Positions 1-12,367 are shown, numbered from the stretch's first letter. The stretch: 64,000 nt of DNA from Polytrichum commune (GCA_950295325.1 OX485804.1:67310033-67374032); one strand, 5' to 3'. Numbers and translations: made by a program. Notes: generated by a model from the letters alone, not told the origin.

Positions 1-447
1 TCATGTTTCATTTTTGTCTTATATCAAATATTTAATAACACTGAAAGAAGACTTGTTGACTACAATCATCCATTCCGACTTGTCCATTGTGATTCATGAT
101 GAAGAAATGCATAGGTATATCATTTTGACTTTCAACCGGAGAGCTTAGTTTGAACTTTTGACAAAGCCGTCTCCAAATGCATTCCAATGATCTCAGTAAG
201 CCGGGCACATCTTCATTCGTGTTTGCAAGCGCAACTTCCCTCAACAATAGGGCCTCAAAGAAGTGAGTCAGGTGGCCCATGGTTTTTGGCCTATAATCCT
301 GAACTCTGATATGATACCCGCCCACCAGTCACATGGAATTGTTTAGATCACATTTATACAATGGCGGCATGAGCAATATTAAGATCCGGTCACCTTCTTA
401 AAGTAACATCAAGAAATTCTCACTGTGGACAACCCCCTCGTACCCAT
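1..447. other. No recognisable gene
   Basis: A minus-strand open frame of 97 codons (32-325) is present, but I recognise no domain in it and it has no gene context. The rest of this stretch shows nothing beyond the left target-site copy (GTACCCAT, 440-447) of the MITE that follows. Confidence 0.4.
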
Positions 448-1096
448 CTATGTTCGGGGAAAACCGACGGCTAGTTCATTATCAGCCGATGGATTTCCCC
501 TCGTGGCCGGTCCAAATTTCCAACCATCGGATGGCAATCCGACTGTAATTTCAATCCTCCAGCAATTAGCCGATGGACCAAAAAATGTCCCGGAAATGTA
601 GCCGATTCTTCTTGTGAGTTACTGGATTTTAGCCGGAAGCATCCAGAGCGTTATTTGTCTGGGGCATCTGATGATGCACTTGAGGAAATACCCTAAACCT
701 TAAACTTTTTGAATTATGCAACCTTTCCATGACCAAATCCAATTGCTTCTATGAAGAATTGGGGGACCCTTGGCCTTCAAGCGGTGAAGGCATTGCTAGG
801 TTCAATTCCTGCCAAGGATATTAACTCTTCAAATTTAAAGTTTTGAACATTCACTTATTCAAGATTTTGTACTAAGAAATGATTTCTAATAAATTTTCAT
901 ACATTTTTTAAACAATTAGTGCCAATATGAATTCCATTTAATCGGATATTGACCAATGAAAATATGAAAATATAGGCAATTGGCCGATTGATTTTACAAA
1001 AGACCGGCTCTTGCCAATGTAAATTGGAAAAAATCCGACCCTTCATAGCAACTACCGGCAATTAGCCACTAAGGCTTCAAAAACTTCTCGAACTCT
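448..1096 (+). mobile_element. Non-autonomous hAT-type MITE, copy 1
   Basis: This 649-bp non-coding element is flanked on both sides by the 8-bp direct repeat GTACCCAT (440-447 and 1097-1104), the target-duplication length typical of hAT transposons. It starts CTATGTTCGGGG and ends CGAACTCTG, so the ends form an imperfect inverted repeat around GTTCG. A second copy at 12992-13651 is nearly identical along its whole length and has its own different 8-bp duplication, which fixes the boundaries independently. No transposase is encoded; movement must have been in trans. Confidence 0.85.
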
Positions 1097-1181
1097 GGTA
1101 CCCATCAAGCCAAGGACAACCCCCACCCCACCTACTAGGGACAACCCCCATGCCACCAACAACTACCTGAGTCAAGAAAAC

Positions 1182-1967
1182 CTAACTGCGTTGCCGCTTC
1201 CAATTCCAAACAATATGTAAGTTGTTCCTCTTACATAAGACATTCCTGGCTTCCCACGTTTGGTCAAAACCTTGGAGCATAGTCGCAGCAAAGAAGGTGT
1301 TGTTGATCTTGACTTGCTTGATCATCCGTTCCCACGCCGCCTTCGCGTAGGTGATGAGTTCATCCGAGATATGGTGTTTGACCTTCAACTCATGCCATTG
1401 TTCATGATTGAACACTTTGTCATTGCGTTCAAACCAAATGGTCCAAACCGTAATATCACATAGAAGGTGTCAGATAGTAATATTTTTAACAATTTTCTTA
1501 GGGATCCTTTCCCCAAACAAGGCTTGCTTCCAATTAAAACTATCGTAATTGTCGGTTCTAACCCCACAAAGTTCATGCATGATTAATGTGGCCCATCTCC
1601 ATGCCCTCCTAGCTTGAATGTGGTCCTAAAATTTATGTTTGACTGATGCACTCGTATTAGGGAGGCAAATGGGACATTGTTTGGAGATAGACGCTAGCAA
1701 AATGTAGGCCCTCCATTCGTAAACTGCCACCGCTTTATGCCAGATGGACCACATGATCGCGGCTTCTTTGCCAGACCGAGGCATATCCCACACTTGAGAC
1801 CAGTATAACTTGTAGTTTCCTAGGAGATAGCCCTGCCATTTATCCGCCGTGCGCGTGGTTCCCGGGATCTTGTTGATAACAAAATATTTTCCAAACTTTG
1901 TGGTATAGTTAAGAAAGTGGTATCCCTCCACCCATCGCCAACGGTCCAAGTCCCATCTAAGGGGCAC
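1182..1967 (-). pseudogene. Decayed LINE reverse-transcriptase tail (zf-RVT region)
   Basis: Read on the minus strand, three open pieces (1626-1967, 1385-1576, 1182-1415) follow one another with stops and frame changes. The first holds a CPIC zinc-finger start typical of the reverse-transcriptase zinc-binding domain at the C-terminus of plant LINE polyproteins. The last resembles the tail after it (tryptophan-rich, with a WFERNDKVF-type motif). The upstream part is cut by the MITE at 1961-2519: on the far side (2523 onward) the frame appears to continue, so the LINE fragment was there first. No RT core or endonuclease is visible. Recognition is by motif pattern only. Confidence 0.6.
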
Positions 1968-2519
1968 TTTATATTAGGGCCCATTTGGAGTTGAGCCCAT
2001 TTGGAGTTGAAGTGGGCCTTAACTTTAGCCCTACTTTACAAAGTGGGCCGTAGAGTGGGCCTTGCAATATAAAGTCCATAGGCCCACTTGTAGGGCCCAA
2101 ATTGGAAATTCTACTTATAAGTGGGCCTTCCAAATGGGCCTAGGGACTTTATATTGTAAGGCCCAATCTACGGCCCGCTTGGGCTTAAATGAATTATGCC
2201 CTTGCTTGAACTAAAGTCATAAAGTCATAAAGTCATAAAGTCATAAATGACTATGACAGAAGTTGAGTGAAGTGGGCCGAAGGTGCGAAGTGGGTCTCCA
2301 TAAACCCTCGACCCAATTTTTTGGTATCGGCCCATTTCTTTCCCTCCAAAATGCCGCCATGTCACCCGCCACGTAAGCTTTAGGAGAAGTGGGCGGACTC
2401 TCAATATAAAGCCCTTGGGCCCATATTAGGGCCCATTTGGGCAATCTAAGCACTCTCATTGGTTGATGCCTAGGGTTTGGAAATGGGCCCTAGAAATGGG
2501 CCCTAATATAAAGTGCCCC
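1961..2519. mobile_element. PIF/Harbinger-like MITE inserted in the LINE fragment
   Basis: The ends are a near-perfect inverted repeat of about 26 bp beginning GGGGCACTTTATATTAGGGC. They are flanked by a 3-bp TAA direct repeat (1958-1960 and 2520-2522), as expected for PIF/Harbinger insertions. The 559-bp interior is non-coding and rich in further GGGCCCATTT and AAGTGGGCC motifs in both orientations. A short run of an 11-bp repeat (ATAAAGTCATA) lies at about 2218-2250. Confidence 0.8.
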
Positions 2520-2522
2520 TAA

Positions 2523-2946
2523 GAGTGGCCATCTTACCCTCGAAGAAGATGATTTCTCCTTTTCCCCTTCCTTCTTAGGACCTCTAGTAGTATACATGAT
2601 TTTAACTTCATGAAAGAGACCAACCATATCACATGTGGGGTTTTCCCATTCCCTAAGAGGTTAACCTTTCTTTGTTTATCAATATTATAAACATCATCAT
2701 GGAGGTTAGCAGTAGTTATTTCTAGTTTAGCCCTTGTATTTAACTCCTTTCTTTTGTGCTCTTTCGCTTTTCATTTACTATATCGCTAGTAGAATTTATT
2801 TACGTGCCTAATTTTGTAAAAGAATGAGGCTTCTTCCGGGAGTATCTCCCATCTTTCCCTTAGCTTATCAATGGTGTTCCCCTTTAGGTGCAATACATTC
2901 CATTTGAATGTGAATTTCCTAACATCTCCACTACCAATGCTTACTT
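2523..2946. other. No gene seen; possible upstream end of LINE fragment
   Basis: The first ~50 bases continue the minus-strand LINE-like frame beyond the MITE. The remainder is AT-rich with no recognisable coding, RNA or repeat structure. Confidence 0.35.
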
Positions 2947-4050
2947 CTATCTAAACTTGGGAGTGTGAGATGGCCATGTGAGAAGATCTAGACCTACTTT
3001 CATAGTCTTCTCCACAACTTCGAATGCGACATGAGAGTTGTCGCCATCTACTATGAGTAGATGACGATTTGTAGGTGAGATGCCTCTTCTTCTTTCTAAT
3101 GCCCTGATGAAATGTGAGATCCAACATGAGAATAAATGTTTGTCATCCAAACTTCTAGTTGCATAGCCATGCTAGCTCCATCCTCACAATGTTTTGTGTA
3201 AATCTCTTTCATTCGCTTGCTTTTAAAGATGTAATACCTTAGAATGCTCTCACCAACATTATTGATGCATGATAAGACAATAACATGTTCTCTCTCATTT
3301 GGTGTTAAGATGTGCACAGATCTAAAACCTCTTTTGACAAAGATGATCCCTCCACCACCCCTACCAGCTTCTGTACCAATTTGTCACGGTTCCGCACATG
3401 ATTCGCTAGATAGCCATTCCCCTCATACATTTCTTGTAAGTTGGTGTAAAAGGATGCTACATTTTCTACGCAAAGTCCCCATTCTCTTGCCATGTGTAAC
3501 TCTTGTGCATTTATTAATGTCAAGTCAGGATGTCTCTTTCTAAACCACCTAATCTAGCTACTCCTTGGAAGATCATTAGTGAAGGGTGTGGCTCTGTCTT
3601 GTGTAATCATAGCAACCTTAATACAAAGTTGTCTAGGAGAGAGGGGGTGACCTATCTCTTGCATTTTCATCAAATATGGAACTAATTCTTCTTCCTCTAC
3701 ATGTGTGAGAATTTATGGTAACCCTCGTTCGGTTGTAGGCGTGATCTACGAGGCATTTCAAAGTGGCATGCGACAAAGAAAATCCTCTTGCAAGCCTTGA
3801 TTGCCTTTATGGCTGTGGATAAGGCATCATTGGTCCACTTTGCAAACAACCTCTTCCTCACAAGCTCACTACATTTTGCAAGTGGAGTAACCCCAACACT
3901 GTTGGCACAAGGTTGTGGCCCATGTTGTTGCCCCACAAATGCAAGTCTTCCATTTGGAATGTGAGTTCTCTCAAATGTTGCATGCACAAATCCTTGCATT
4001 GAGACGCCGTTGATCGATCCATCGTCATCACCCTCACGTTGGATCACAAC
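2947..4050 (-). pseudogene. Decayed pogo/Tigger-type (DDE_1) transposase
   Basis: Four minus-strand open pieces can be ordered from 4047 down to 2947. The N-terminal piece (3697-4047) has a psq/CENP-B-like helix-turn-helix pattern (W-x-NDALSTAIKAIK). The middle pieces (3305-3523, 3096-3317) resemble the region preceding and starting the DDE_1 nuclease. The last (2947-3150) holds a HLLIVDGDNSH motif, which carries the second catalytic aspartate of this family. The pieces are in different frames with stops between them, so no functional protein is possible. I see no terminal inverted repeats framing it. It differs from the pogo copy at 58831-61895. Assignment is by motif recognition. Confidence 0.6.
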
Positions 4051-4311
4051 TTTGACTGAAAAAATAGATTGTGCATTTAATCAACATGCCAATGGAGTTG
4101 CAACTTGAAATGTTGCCCATGTTGTTGCCCCACAAATGCAAGTCTTCCATTTGGAATGTGAGTTCTCTCAAATGTTGCATGCACAAATCCTTGCATTGAG
4201 ACGCTATTGATCGATCCATCGTCATCACCCTCACGATGGATCACAACTTTGACTGAAAAAATAGATTGTGCATTTAATCAACATGCCAATGGAGTTGCAA
4301 CTTGAAATGTT
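3918..4311. repeat. 197-bp tandem duplication inside the transposase relic
   Basis: The segment 3918-4114 is repeated almost exactly as 4115-4311 (both start GCCCATGTTGTTGCCCCACA). The few differences include GCCGTT versus GCTATT near the end. It duplicates the N-terminal coding part of the decayed transposase plus upstream bases. Confidence 0.9.
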
Positions 4312-4713
4312 GATGACATCGCGCCCAATGTAGGTGGGCGATATGAAGTTATTGGTACAAGGATGCTTAATAGCCTGCCATCAAATCCTCTCCCTTCACC
4401 AAGTCGATGCAAGCGGTTGCCTAACGTGATTTCTTCCAATGGACTCTCCTTCACACCAAATTCGTTGGCTTATTTGCTCCATGATTATGCTCACAACTAC
4501 CTCGACACTACACTTTAATTAGAATACAATTCCCCAATTTCATTCACTACTCCATTGACTCATAAGCTATTGTAAATCCTCATGCAATCTCTGTGATTTT
4601 TTTTAATGTTGTGGTGTCATCCTGAAGGTTCACTTATACATGAGCTCCTCACTATAGTAAAAGTGCACGCCATAAGAGTCAATAACATGCTCCACCATTC
4701 TAATTCCGAGTTG

Positions 4714-5059
4714 CTCCGGGGGGGGGGGGGTAGTCATTGGTTGGAGTAGCAATATACGTGCGAACAAATGATAGGGTATTTTAAAAACATGGGGGCAAAA
4801 AAATATAATTGGACTTAAGAGTAATATAGGGTATCAAAAATGACAATGGACATCTTAAAAGTACCATAGGGTATCGAATAATAGGTAATTTGGAATTATA
4901 AGTAATGCAAGCCATTTTTCTATTAACCCAAAGTAGAAAATCACATAATGATAGCATGTGAAAAAAAGAAGAGAATTGAAAGTAATACCCCCCTATAGAA
5001 TAGTGGTTGTTCGCACCTATATCCTTAACTTTTTAACACACTGCCCCCCCCCCCCCGAG
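4714..5059. mobile_element. hAT-type MITE with poly-G/poly-C ends
   Basis: This 346-bp element is flanked by the 8-bp direct repeat CCGAGTTG (4706-4713 and 5060-5067). It begins CTCC followed by a run of twelve G and ends with a long C run followed by GAG, so the termini are inverted repeats built on a homopolymer. Inside, GTGCGAACAA near the left end is mirrored by TTGTTCGCAC near the right end. It is non-coding. The 8-bp duplication places it with hAT-like elements. Confidence 0.8.
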
Positions 5060-5067
5060 CCGAGTTG

Positions 5068-7317
5068 TAGTGTTGAATTAAGCAACGCTCACAATCCATA
5101 ATTGTGATTAGTTGCTCCTAATTGTGGTTGTAACAGCTTTAATTTTTGGCCACCTCAATAAGCATGTCCCATGCATTTAAACAACGATGCCGTCACCTAA
5201 TTTTGATGGCCATTCCGATGGCCATGCCTCTTAATTTCATATGAGTAAATGCATACATTCCTCTATATTGTACATACACCTGGCCTAATAATCTCAAATT
5301 CCATTTACATTCCTAATTGCACAAGATTTGACAAGACAATCACGGCAATCAACCCTCTTATAGGTCATGGGAATAGGTACATGCTTGGGAATACGTCCTC
5401 CTACCTTAATAGACCTTCATGAAGAATTGGCAAGCCCATTGCAAATTAATTTAATTCACCTTTAAACTCTACCCACAATCATAAATTACCGCCGCGGTCA
5501 AAATCTGCACTTGTGAAAGCCACGACACGATTGACATCCCGGTTCCTAAAAAATAAGATTGGTCCAGGATGACACCTTGTTCACAGTGGCTGGAACCTCC
5601 ACGACATGAATGCCGGTCACTTAAAAATGTCAGTTTAGTGTCCTTTTTGTGTGGAAAAGGACATGGTTTCCTTCTAGGTAAAGCTCGACCTAAAAGTACG
5701 CATAAAGTGAGAATCGGATTTCTTAATGCAGAACAAATTAAAGCCATTATAATGTTGTACAAGCTCTCTTTAAAAGTTAAGCAAAAGTAAGTCACAAATG
5801 ACCACGACATGAATTGGAGGTAAGTTGAAAGGGCCAAAAGGTTTAACTTACCAAAGGGTCCGATGGTGTTCAATGGTCTTTTGAAGGCCCCGTGTGGACC
5901 CAACAAGGACAAGCGGACCAAATATCCTACAATCTTAAGGTAAGTGTGCCTAAAAGCAACACTTTCAGGCAATTTCAAAGTTCAGAATAGTTTCAACAAT
6001 CCCCATAGATCTGCAAAATTGTGAAGAATTTTCAAACACGTGATAAATCAATATGTGACTCACAAAATTTCATAACGTTATTTCAGGTTATGAGCCTTGG
6101 GTACGGTGAGAGTCTTCTATTAAATGCAGGTATTGTTCACCTTTGTGGAACACTTCTTACACTACCTCGATCAACATTGGGGAGCACAAGGGAAGGGCTG
6201 GGGAGAGTTTTCTTTGAGAGTTGCAACCCTGCTACGTGCGTGCAAAACCCCTTATTAAAGGCCCCAATGTATAAAACTTTGTTACTAAAAAAAGAAAATG
6301 TATAAAATTGTATGATAGTCTCTTGTATGTATACGACAATTTTAGACTTCTAGAGTAAATTGTGTTAATTATGTATACATAATCAAGCTGATGAGGAAAA
6401 AACAAGGTATTCTTTGGATATATGCTCATAATACACTTTGTATTGACAAAGTCATTGAAGTGTAACGTGGGGGAATAACAAGTATTGGTTTATGGATTAG
6501 GATTTATGAACATTTGGGGACATAAAGTACATCTTAATGAAATAAACTCTTATTGTGGAAAACCCTAAGGGAGCCTTTGGGCATACTTACCTCTTCCAGT
6601 GTCCTGGAAGATTTTTGGGCATAATTGGTCAAGATCCCAGTGTTTCCAAGTCCAAGTGGCTACATGTTTTTTGGTTTTTCTTTGTTGATTTGAGGTATAT
6701 TTTTTAAACTCGTCTAGAATGGTCGGTAATTTTCCTAGAGTCTTAAACTTCAACTGGTTATTTCTCAAACTCACATGGTTCATCTATAACTAGTGATCAA
6801 TTCTCCCCATTCATTGACCTCTCCCCCCAAAGTTCATAGTGCCCTATTATTGCACACCCATGTGACACATTGTAACATATGGGTTACATTGGGTAGCCCC
6901 CCCCCATCTCGTTGAGCAGGTAGATCTACTACCAACATAGGAGCATTAGCCAATTATCCTATGTTGGTGAGAGAAATATGCACATCTACCCATATCATTC
7001 ATAGATTTGCAAATTTCTAATTACATAGGACAATTTCTCAATACGACATGTCAATTGCTTAAAACTAGTATATTGGTAGTGATCCTAAATTAGCTAGTGG
7101 GATTGGCCAAGATTAGTGATCTCCTCGTTCTAGATCCTTCTTACACTGCCACTATGATTGGCCACTACTGTTATTTTGTATTAATGCTGCATGTAATAAG
7201 TTGCTTCTAAATTTGATTTACTTAATGTACCCGTCACACTCATTTGTTAACAGTTTCAAGATGAAAAGTAGGTGTTGTCAAAAAGCTAGTGTTACTTTTA
7301 GACTTTGATGAGCCTTA
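5068..7317. other. No gene supported
   Basis: The longest frame here is a 169-codon minus-strand reading (5469-5978) with no recognisable domain or gene context. A short C run (6899-6905) and AT-rich sequence are present. I find no RNA gene or clear repeat boundary. Confidence 0.4.
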
Positions 7318-7320
7318 TGA

Positions 7321-7553
7321 ACTAAAATGAGCCAATTGGTCCACTCAATTTAATGTAGGGAATGTGATGGGAATGTAATGATTGTTGGTTGGTACAAGAG
7401 AATACCCATTGAGGGTTCTTAAAATACAACTCAACCAATTCAATACACCCACACATGTTTATAAAATCATGCAAAGAATCAATTGTAATATGGAAGATCT
7501 CATCATTGTGATAAAAGGATTGTCTCATAATGGCCCAATTGGCTCATTTTAGT
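7321..7553. mobile_element. Small MITE with 3-bp TGA duplication
   Basis: A 233-bp non-coding segment begins ACTAAAATGAGCCAATTGG and ends with its reverse complement (CCAATTGGCTCATTTTAGT). TGA lies directly outside both ends (7318-7320 and 7554-7556). A 3-bp T-N-A duplication with such inverted repeats fits a PIF/Harbinger-type MITE. Confidence 0.75.
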
Positions 7554-7556
7554 TGA

Positions 7557-9371
7557 TAAGGCCATCTCACTTTGCTTAAATAGATACTCAAATGTTGAGT
7601 TGAAATAAAGATCTTGTGATGCAGATACAGTTCTAAGTTACCCATTATTTGTCTTTGATTTTCATCTCTTCAAATTCTAGTATCATTATGAATATAAACC
7701 ATAAGTACACCATAAATTTTGTATTATCAACCTCCGTAATGCCGTTCACTCTCTAATATCCCGAAACCCTAGGGAACAGATATTCTTAGTTCAAATCTCA
7801 CTCATTATTGTTAAATTCCTCTCCCTTATATCATGGGTTCTGCCATTAACGCAAACCACCAAAAAAGTCAACCCACACACTTGCATTGTGCCACGTGTCT
7901 GCACTTTTCAAACTAGATCAATGTCTTGCAGAGGCTATGAAACATCAAGTTTTTGGTGGCTTTCAATGACAAACTCCATATCCTTCACTAAGTCGTTTAG
8001 TTGCATCAGTTGTTGCCTAAGTTGATTGTCAGTAGCAGTAGATACATTCTGAGAGAAGTGGATGTAGATAGGTAACCGAATTTTAGGTGACATAGTGTTC
8101 CATTGCTCAAAGGTACTTTGTTGCCAATAAAGCCATGGAACATATCTTCAATAGTTTTTGATACGCAATGGAGGCTAAGTATAGTATTAGACGATGTAAG
8201 TACTCGGTGACTTTAGATATGCAATGTTTCTAAGAGAATCTTAAGTTTTTTGCCATGATGTTGGCCGAGGCTGAGTACAACATTAGATAGTGTAATTCTA
8301 CTCCTACTAACTAGGGAGTAATTTGACATCCATGGACTCCTTTCTTGTTGACTATAAGGAGGATGAAATCTAAGTTTTTTTTGGCAATATTCAAATTGTT
8401 CACTAAGTAGTACCGGTAGCATCAATCATTGCCTAAGTTGATTGCAGTGCTAGCTTCAAAGACAATCTCAAAGAACAAAATGAGGGTGCATAGCTAACCA
8501 AATTTCAGATGACATAGACGGTGGCTAGATGGAGAATGTCTTGTGCCTTGTATGGACGCAAGGGTCGTTGATGAGGTCATTGCTATTGAGATCTTGTAGA
8601 ATAATCCTCATTTACTACTTTCAATTGCCTCAAGTGGTATAGAAAGACGCCCCTGTGAGGATTAGGATCAAGGTCAAGGGTTGAATGACTACAAGGAGAG
8701 TGTGAACTTTTGAGTTTCTTTGAAAATGTGTAAATTGTTCACTATGTAGTTCGGTAGCATGAGCCGATTGTAATGACTAGCATCAATCGTAATTTGAAAG
8801 AAGATAGTTGATGTAGATAGTAGATTGAATTAGGTATAGATGCCATATTATTACCCTGTTATGTTGTCCATAAAGTTACATCATCCTAGAAAGTTAGAGC
8901 TTTGCACATGTGTACAACTTTGAGAGATCATCCATGTTCCATGTATAAAATCATCAATTTGAGCATTGCAATGTTGCACTTTGTGTTATTCCATAATGTC
9001 ACATGCTACACTAATTCTCTAGTATCATGCATTCATGTTAACACTATGAAGGTAGACCGTAACAGATGGTAGGAAGCTCAATACTGTCCCTTCATATATT
9101 ACTCACTGAAATGGCAATCTAACAGTTTTACATTTGATGTAGGTTAAGTATGTTTCTATCATAATATCATGGATATGCATGTAATTATCACCACCTTAGT
9201 CCACCCAACTATGATGGGGGGTCCTTGGACCTTGTTGTATGGGTACCTCAAAGCCCTTTGGGGGGATACCATGTCCGGTATCTTCAAGGCACTAGTGGCT
9301 AGCTAGGAACTAGTATAGTGTGTCACTATAGTGCCCATCCTCGAAAGGGGAGAGTAGTATTGCCCCAATGT
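7557..9371. other. No gene; degenerate repeats
   Basis: Partial repeats with the shared core TTGCCTAAGTTGATTG occur near 8013 and 8430, with a weaker relative near 8760, each followed by related text (GTAGATA...CCGAATTT / CCAAATTT...GACATAG). This looks like an old, decayed tandem array. No coding region is supported. Confidence 0.4.
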
Positions 9372-10532
9372 CCCCTTGTCCGATGGGCATTGGGTCATTG
9401 ACATTACAAACGGACACTTTATTCACGCCGGCCCCTTGCTAAAAAGGGACCGGAGCTTCTCTTCTCTTCTTCTGCATGTGATTAACCCCAGTGTTTGAAT
9501 TACGCGTCTTCTTGATAGCAAAGTAAACAAATAAGCTTTGCAAGTGAGCATTTCTACACTTAAGCACATGAGTCTCTGTTTGCTTTGATTGTGCAAGTAA
9601 CAAAAATCATCTGGACTGCTCTCAAAGAAGAATGCTTTTGTCACTAATATACTTGGGGGTTGAATGATGGTGTACATCACAAATTTGCTTAAATTTCAGA
9701 AATTCACTTTGGATTTTACTCCTTGCCCAGGGCTTGGAGGTGACTTACAGCATATGAAGAAATATGCACACTGTTTCTGTTGAGTGAAGCATAATCAATG
9801 TTGGAGTTGGTTTGAAGTTGGTAGACTATAATGGCGGCAATGGAATTTTTTCATGTCAAGCTCACCTTCCAGTTGAAGGTGTCCTCACCAGCATCAAGAT
9901 CTGAGAACTTTTATCAGAAGCTTCGTTTATTAGCACTACACCGATTGTCCCAAATAGTGAGGGAGGATTAATACTGCGTGTGGGAGATTAATACAGGTGA
10001 TAATAAATTTCTTCACGCTATGAAATTTGGTGCCACCAAAGATCTAGGAAACACTATTTACTAAACATATCATTCATACAACACTCATCATTGACAAGCA
10101 TGTGTTTGCATATAATTTTTTTAATCACACTACAAGCGCTTTTGAGAATGCATCAAACTTTCTGAAATGTGTGGTAAATGAACATGTTTTCATGAATTTA
10201 GTATCATTGCGTAAATTTTTTGCCCTCACTAACTTTGAGGCTTGACAAAATAGTGTATGTTTTTTTTTTGGGGGGGGGGGGTAACCACACACACTAATTG
10301 GCGTAGTATCCCTCTTCCTCAAAGAAGAAAACAATGGTTCACATCACGTCAAATTTGAAGTACTCCTTGGCATACAACCCCAAGTGCAAAGAAGAAGTCC
10401 CAGTGAAAAAGACTGGTCTCATATACGTGTAGATAGATAGATAGAAACTCCGGTCCCTTTTTAGCAAGGGGCCGGCGTGAATAAAGTGTCCGTTCGTAAT
10501 GTCAAATGACCCGATGCCCACTGGACAAGGGG
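9372..10532. repeat. Foldback structure with ~84-bp inverted arms
   Basis: The segment 9372-9455 (starting CCCCTTGTCCGATGGGCATT) returns in inverted orientation at 10448-10532 with only a few differences. Shared features include CACGCCGGCCCCTTGC and AAAAAGGGACCGGAG. The 1-kb interior is non-coding, with a T-run/G-run near 10260-10281 and a short GATA microsatellite at about 10431-10443. I could not find matching target duplications outside the arms, so it may be the core of a larger element (Mutator-like or foldback). Confidence 0.65.
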
Positions 10533-10792
10533 AAATATACGTGTACTTATAATTGCCTTCTATTCTCAAGCTCCTAAGTATTGCGGAGACTAACCTATTT
10601 GGGAGTTAGTCTCCCTACTCAATATAGGCAATTGCTAACATGTATGTTCAAGTTCACTCCCAAGTGGCACTAAAATGGGAAGGATATTGGGTCCAAAATG
10701 GGTCATCTTTTTGAAATCCCTCTTTAAGAACTCATATGTAAATGCCATCTAATCATGATGGATGTAAAGAAGTTGAAGTCTAGATGATTCAA

Positions 10793-10992
10793 CAAATTTT
10801 CAAGTTTCACAAGTTTCACTGTGTCACAAGTTTGACAACTTTCAGTGTTTCACAAGTTTCACTAGTTCACTGTTTTACAAGTTTCGTTGTTTCACAAGTT
10901 CCACAAGCTAGGTTCACAAGATCCACAAGTTTCACAAGTTCCACATGTTCACAAGTTCCACACGTAAGTTTCACAAGTTCCACATTTTCACA
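10793..10992 (+). repeat. Minisatellite of CAAGTTTCA/CAAGTTCCA units
   Basis: About 200 bp consist of irregular 9-12-base units such as CACAAGTTTCA and CACAAGTTCCA. The open frame across it (10784-11029) is only a reading of the repeat and is not annotated as a gene. Confidence 0.85.
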
Positions 10993-11656
10993 CAAAGATG
11001 CCCGTAATATCACGTCATTAACTCCGTAATATCATGTGCACTTTGGTTGCTATAGATGTGATATTACAGAGTTTAGAGTGTAGCACCATGGCATATTCAA
11101 CAGTTTGCATGTCAAATCATAATTTATGTTTGTGCCACATCAAATTTACAATAGGCTTTGCTCAGTGATTTGGTGACACGTGGCACTTTCACCTCGTGAA
11201 TGTTTGAATTATTTTTAATGTTGCCATGATACAATGGCCGTATAGTGCCTCACAATAAGGTCACACTAATTTCTCACTCACATGGTAAATAAATCATCGC
11301 ACAATAAAGAGCATGAAGTAAAAAGGAAGTCGTAAATGGATTGTTCTAGAATCTAGTAAGGTCTAAGGTAGGTTTCTCTAAGGTTGCTACCAATTCAAAC
11401 TTTCAAACATTTCATTTATGATGGTGAAAATTATGACCTTGTTAGCCCTAATTGGATTTTGACTTAAGTCTTAGCCACGCAAATGCCCGATATATACATG
11501 TCGTGTGCCGAAAGTCAATGACAGTGACATAGATAGACACTTCATCCCATGTGATTATCGAATCCAAGTTGTTGAGAATATTTACAAGTGGTAGGACTTC
11601 GGGAGTTTCGTGAAGTCAACAAGTATCAATCAATTTATAAATCCATGAATTTGTGG

Positions 11657-11800
11657 ATAACATTACTCAACTTAGCCATGGCGTTCTATGTGGGCCATGG
11701 CCAAGATTCTTGAATATTTGGTGAGAGAGCGAGCTCACCAAGTACTCAAGAATCTTAGCCATGGCCCACACAACGCCATGGCTAAACCGAGTAATGTTAT
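11657..11800. repeat. Near-perfect 144-bp hairpin (MIRNA-like or foldback MITE)
   Basis: Two arms of about 65 bases pair almost completely. The left arm starts ATAACATTACTCAACTTAGC, the right arm ends GAGTAATGTTAT, and both contain GCCATGGC twice and AAGATTCTTGA. The loop is only about eight bases (AGAGCGAG). Mismatches are few and mostly single bases. It could be a young microRNA-type precursor or a very short MITE; the sequence alone does not decide. Confidence 0.75.
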
Positions 11801-12196
11801 GTGTCCAATCATGTTGTTTGTTTTATTAAACTAGATTGTATGTACTTTGAACGATACTACATTTGTGTTCAAAATGTGCTCTTCGTAATTTACTAGTATC
11901 CGCCAAACTATGTCCAAATTTATATCATCTAAATTGAGGAATACAAACTATGTATGATCAAGGGAGCAACTTTTCATGACCATAGACAAATCAAGTAACA
12001 TTTGTGACTAAATTAATATTGTCAATGTACTTGACTTCTCTCCTCCTTTGAAATAACTTCTAGTTGTTAGTGTGCATGATAGCGGCAAACTTATGAGCAA
12101 TCGACTATCCATATAAAATCAAATTCCGTCCATGCAAATTACGCACTATAAGGAAGTAACTTATTAGAAGAAAAAATTTGAAGCTCCACCCAGCCC

Positions 12197-12367
12197 TAAA
12201 TAATTGGAGAGAATTATCACATAGAAGCACACCTTTCTTTCATCCAACATTAAAAATTAAAAATTAAAAAACCTTAAATAGAATGGAGTCTAAATGATTG
12301 GAGAGAATGAATTATCACATATAAGCATATCTCTCTTTCATCCAACATAAAAGTCCTTAAATAGTAT
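12197..12367. repeat. 94-bp imperfect tandem duplication
   Basis: TAAATAATTGGAGAGAATTA at 12197 recurs as TAAATGATTGGAGAGAATGA at 12291. Both are followed by ATCACATA(G/T)AAGCA, TCTTTCATCCAACAT and CCTTAAATAG. It lies in AT-rich non-coding sequence. Confidence 0.75.

Noticed and set aside
5469-5978. 169-codon minus-strand open frame
   Set aside because: No recognisable domain, no gene context, odd composition and no sign of splice partners. Most likely a chance frame.
10784-11029. 81-codon Ser/Thr/Phe-rich frame
   Set aside because: It is a translation of the CAAGTTTCA minisatellite.
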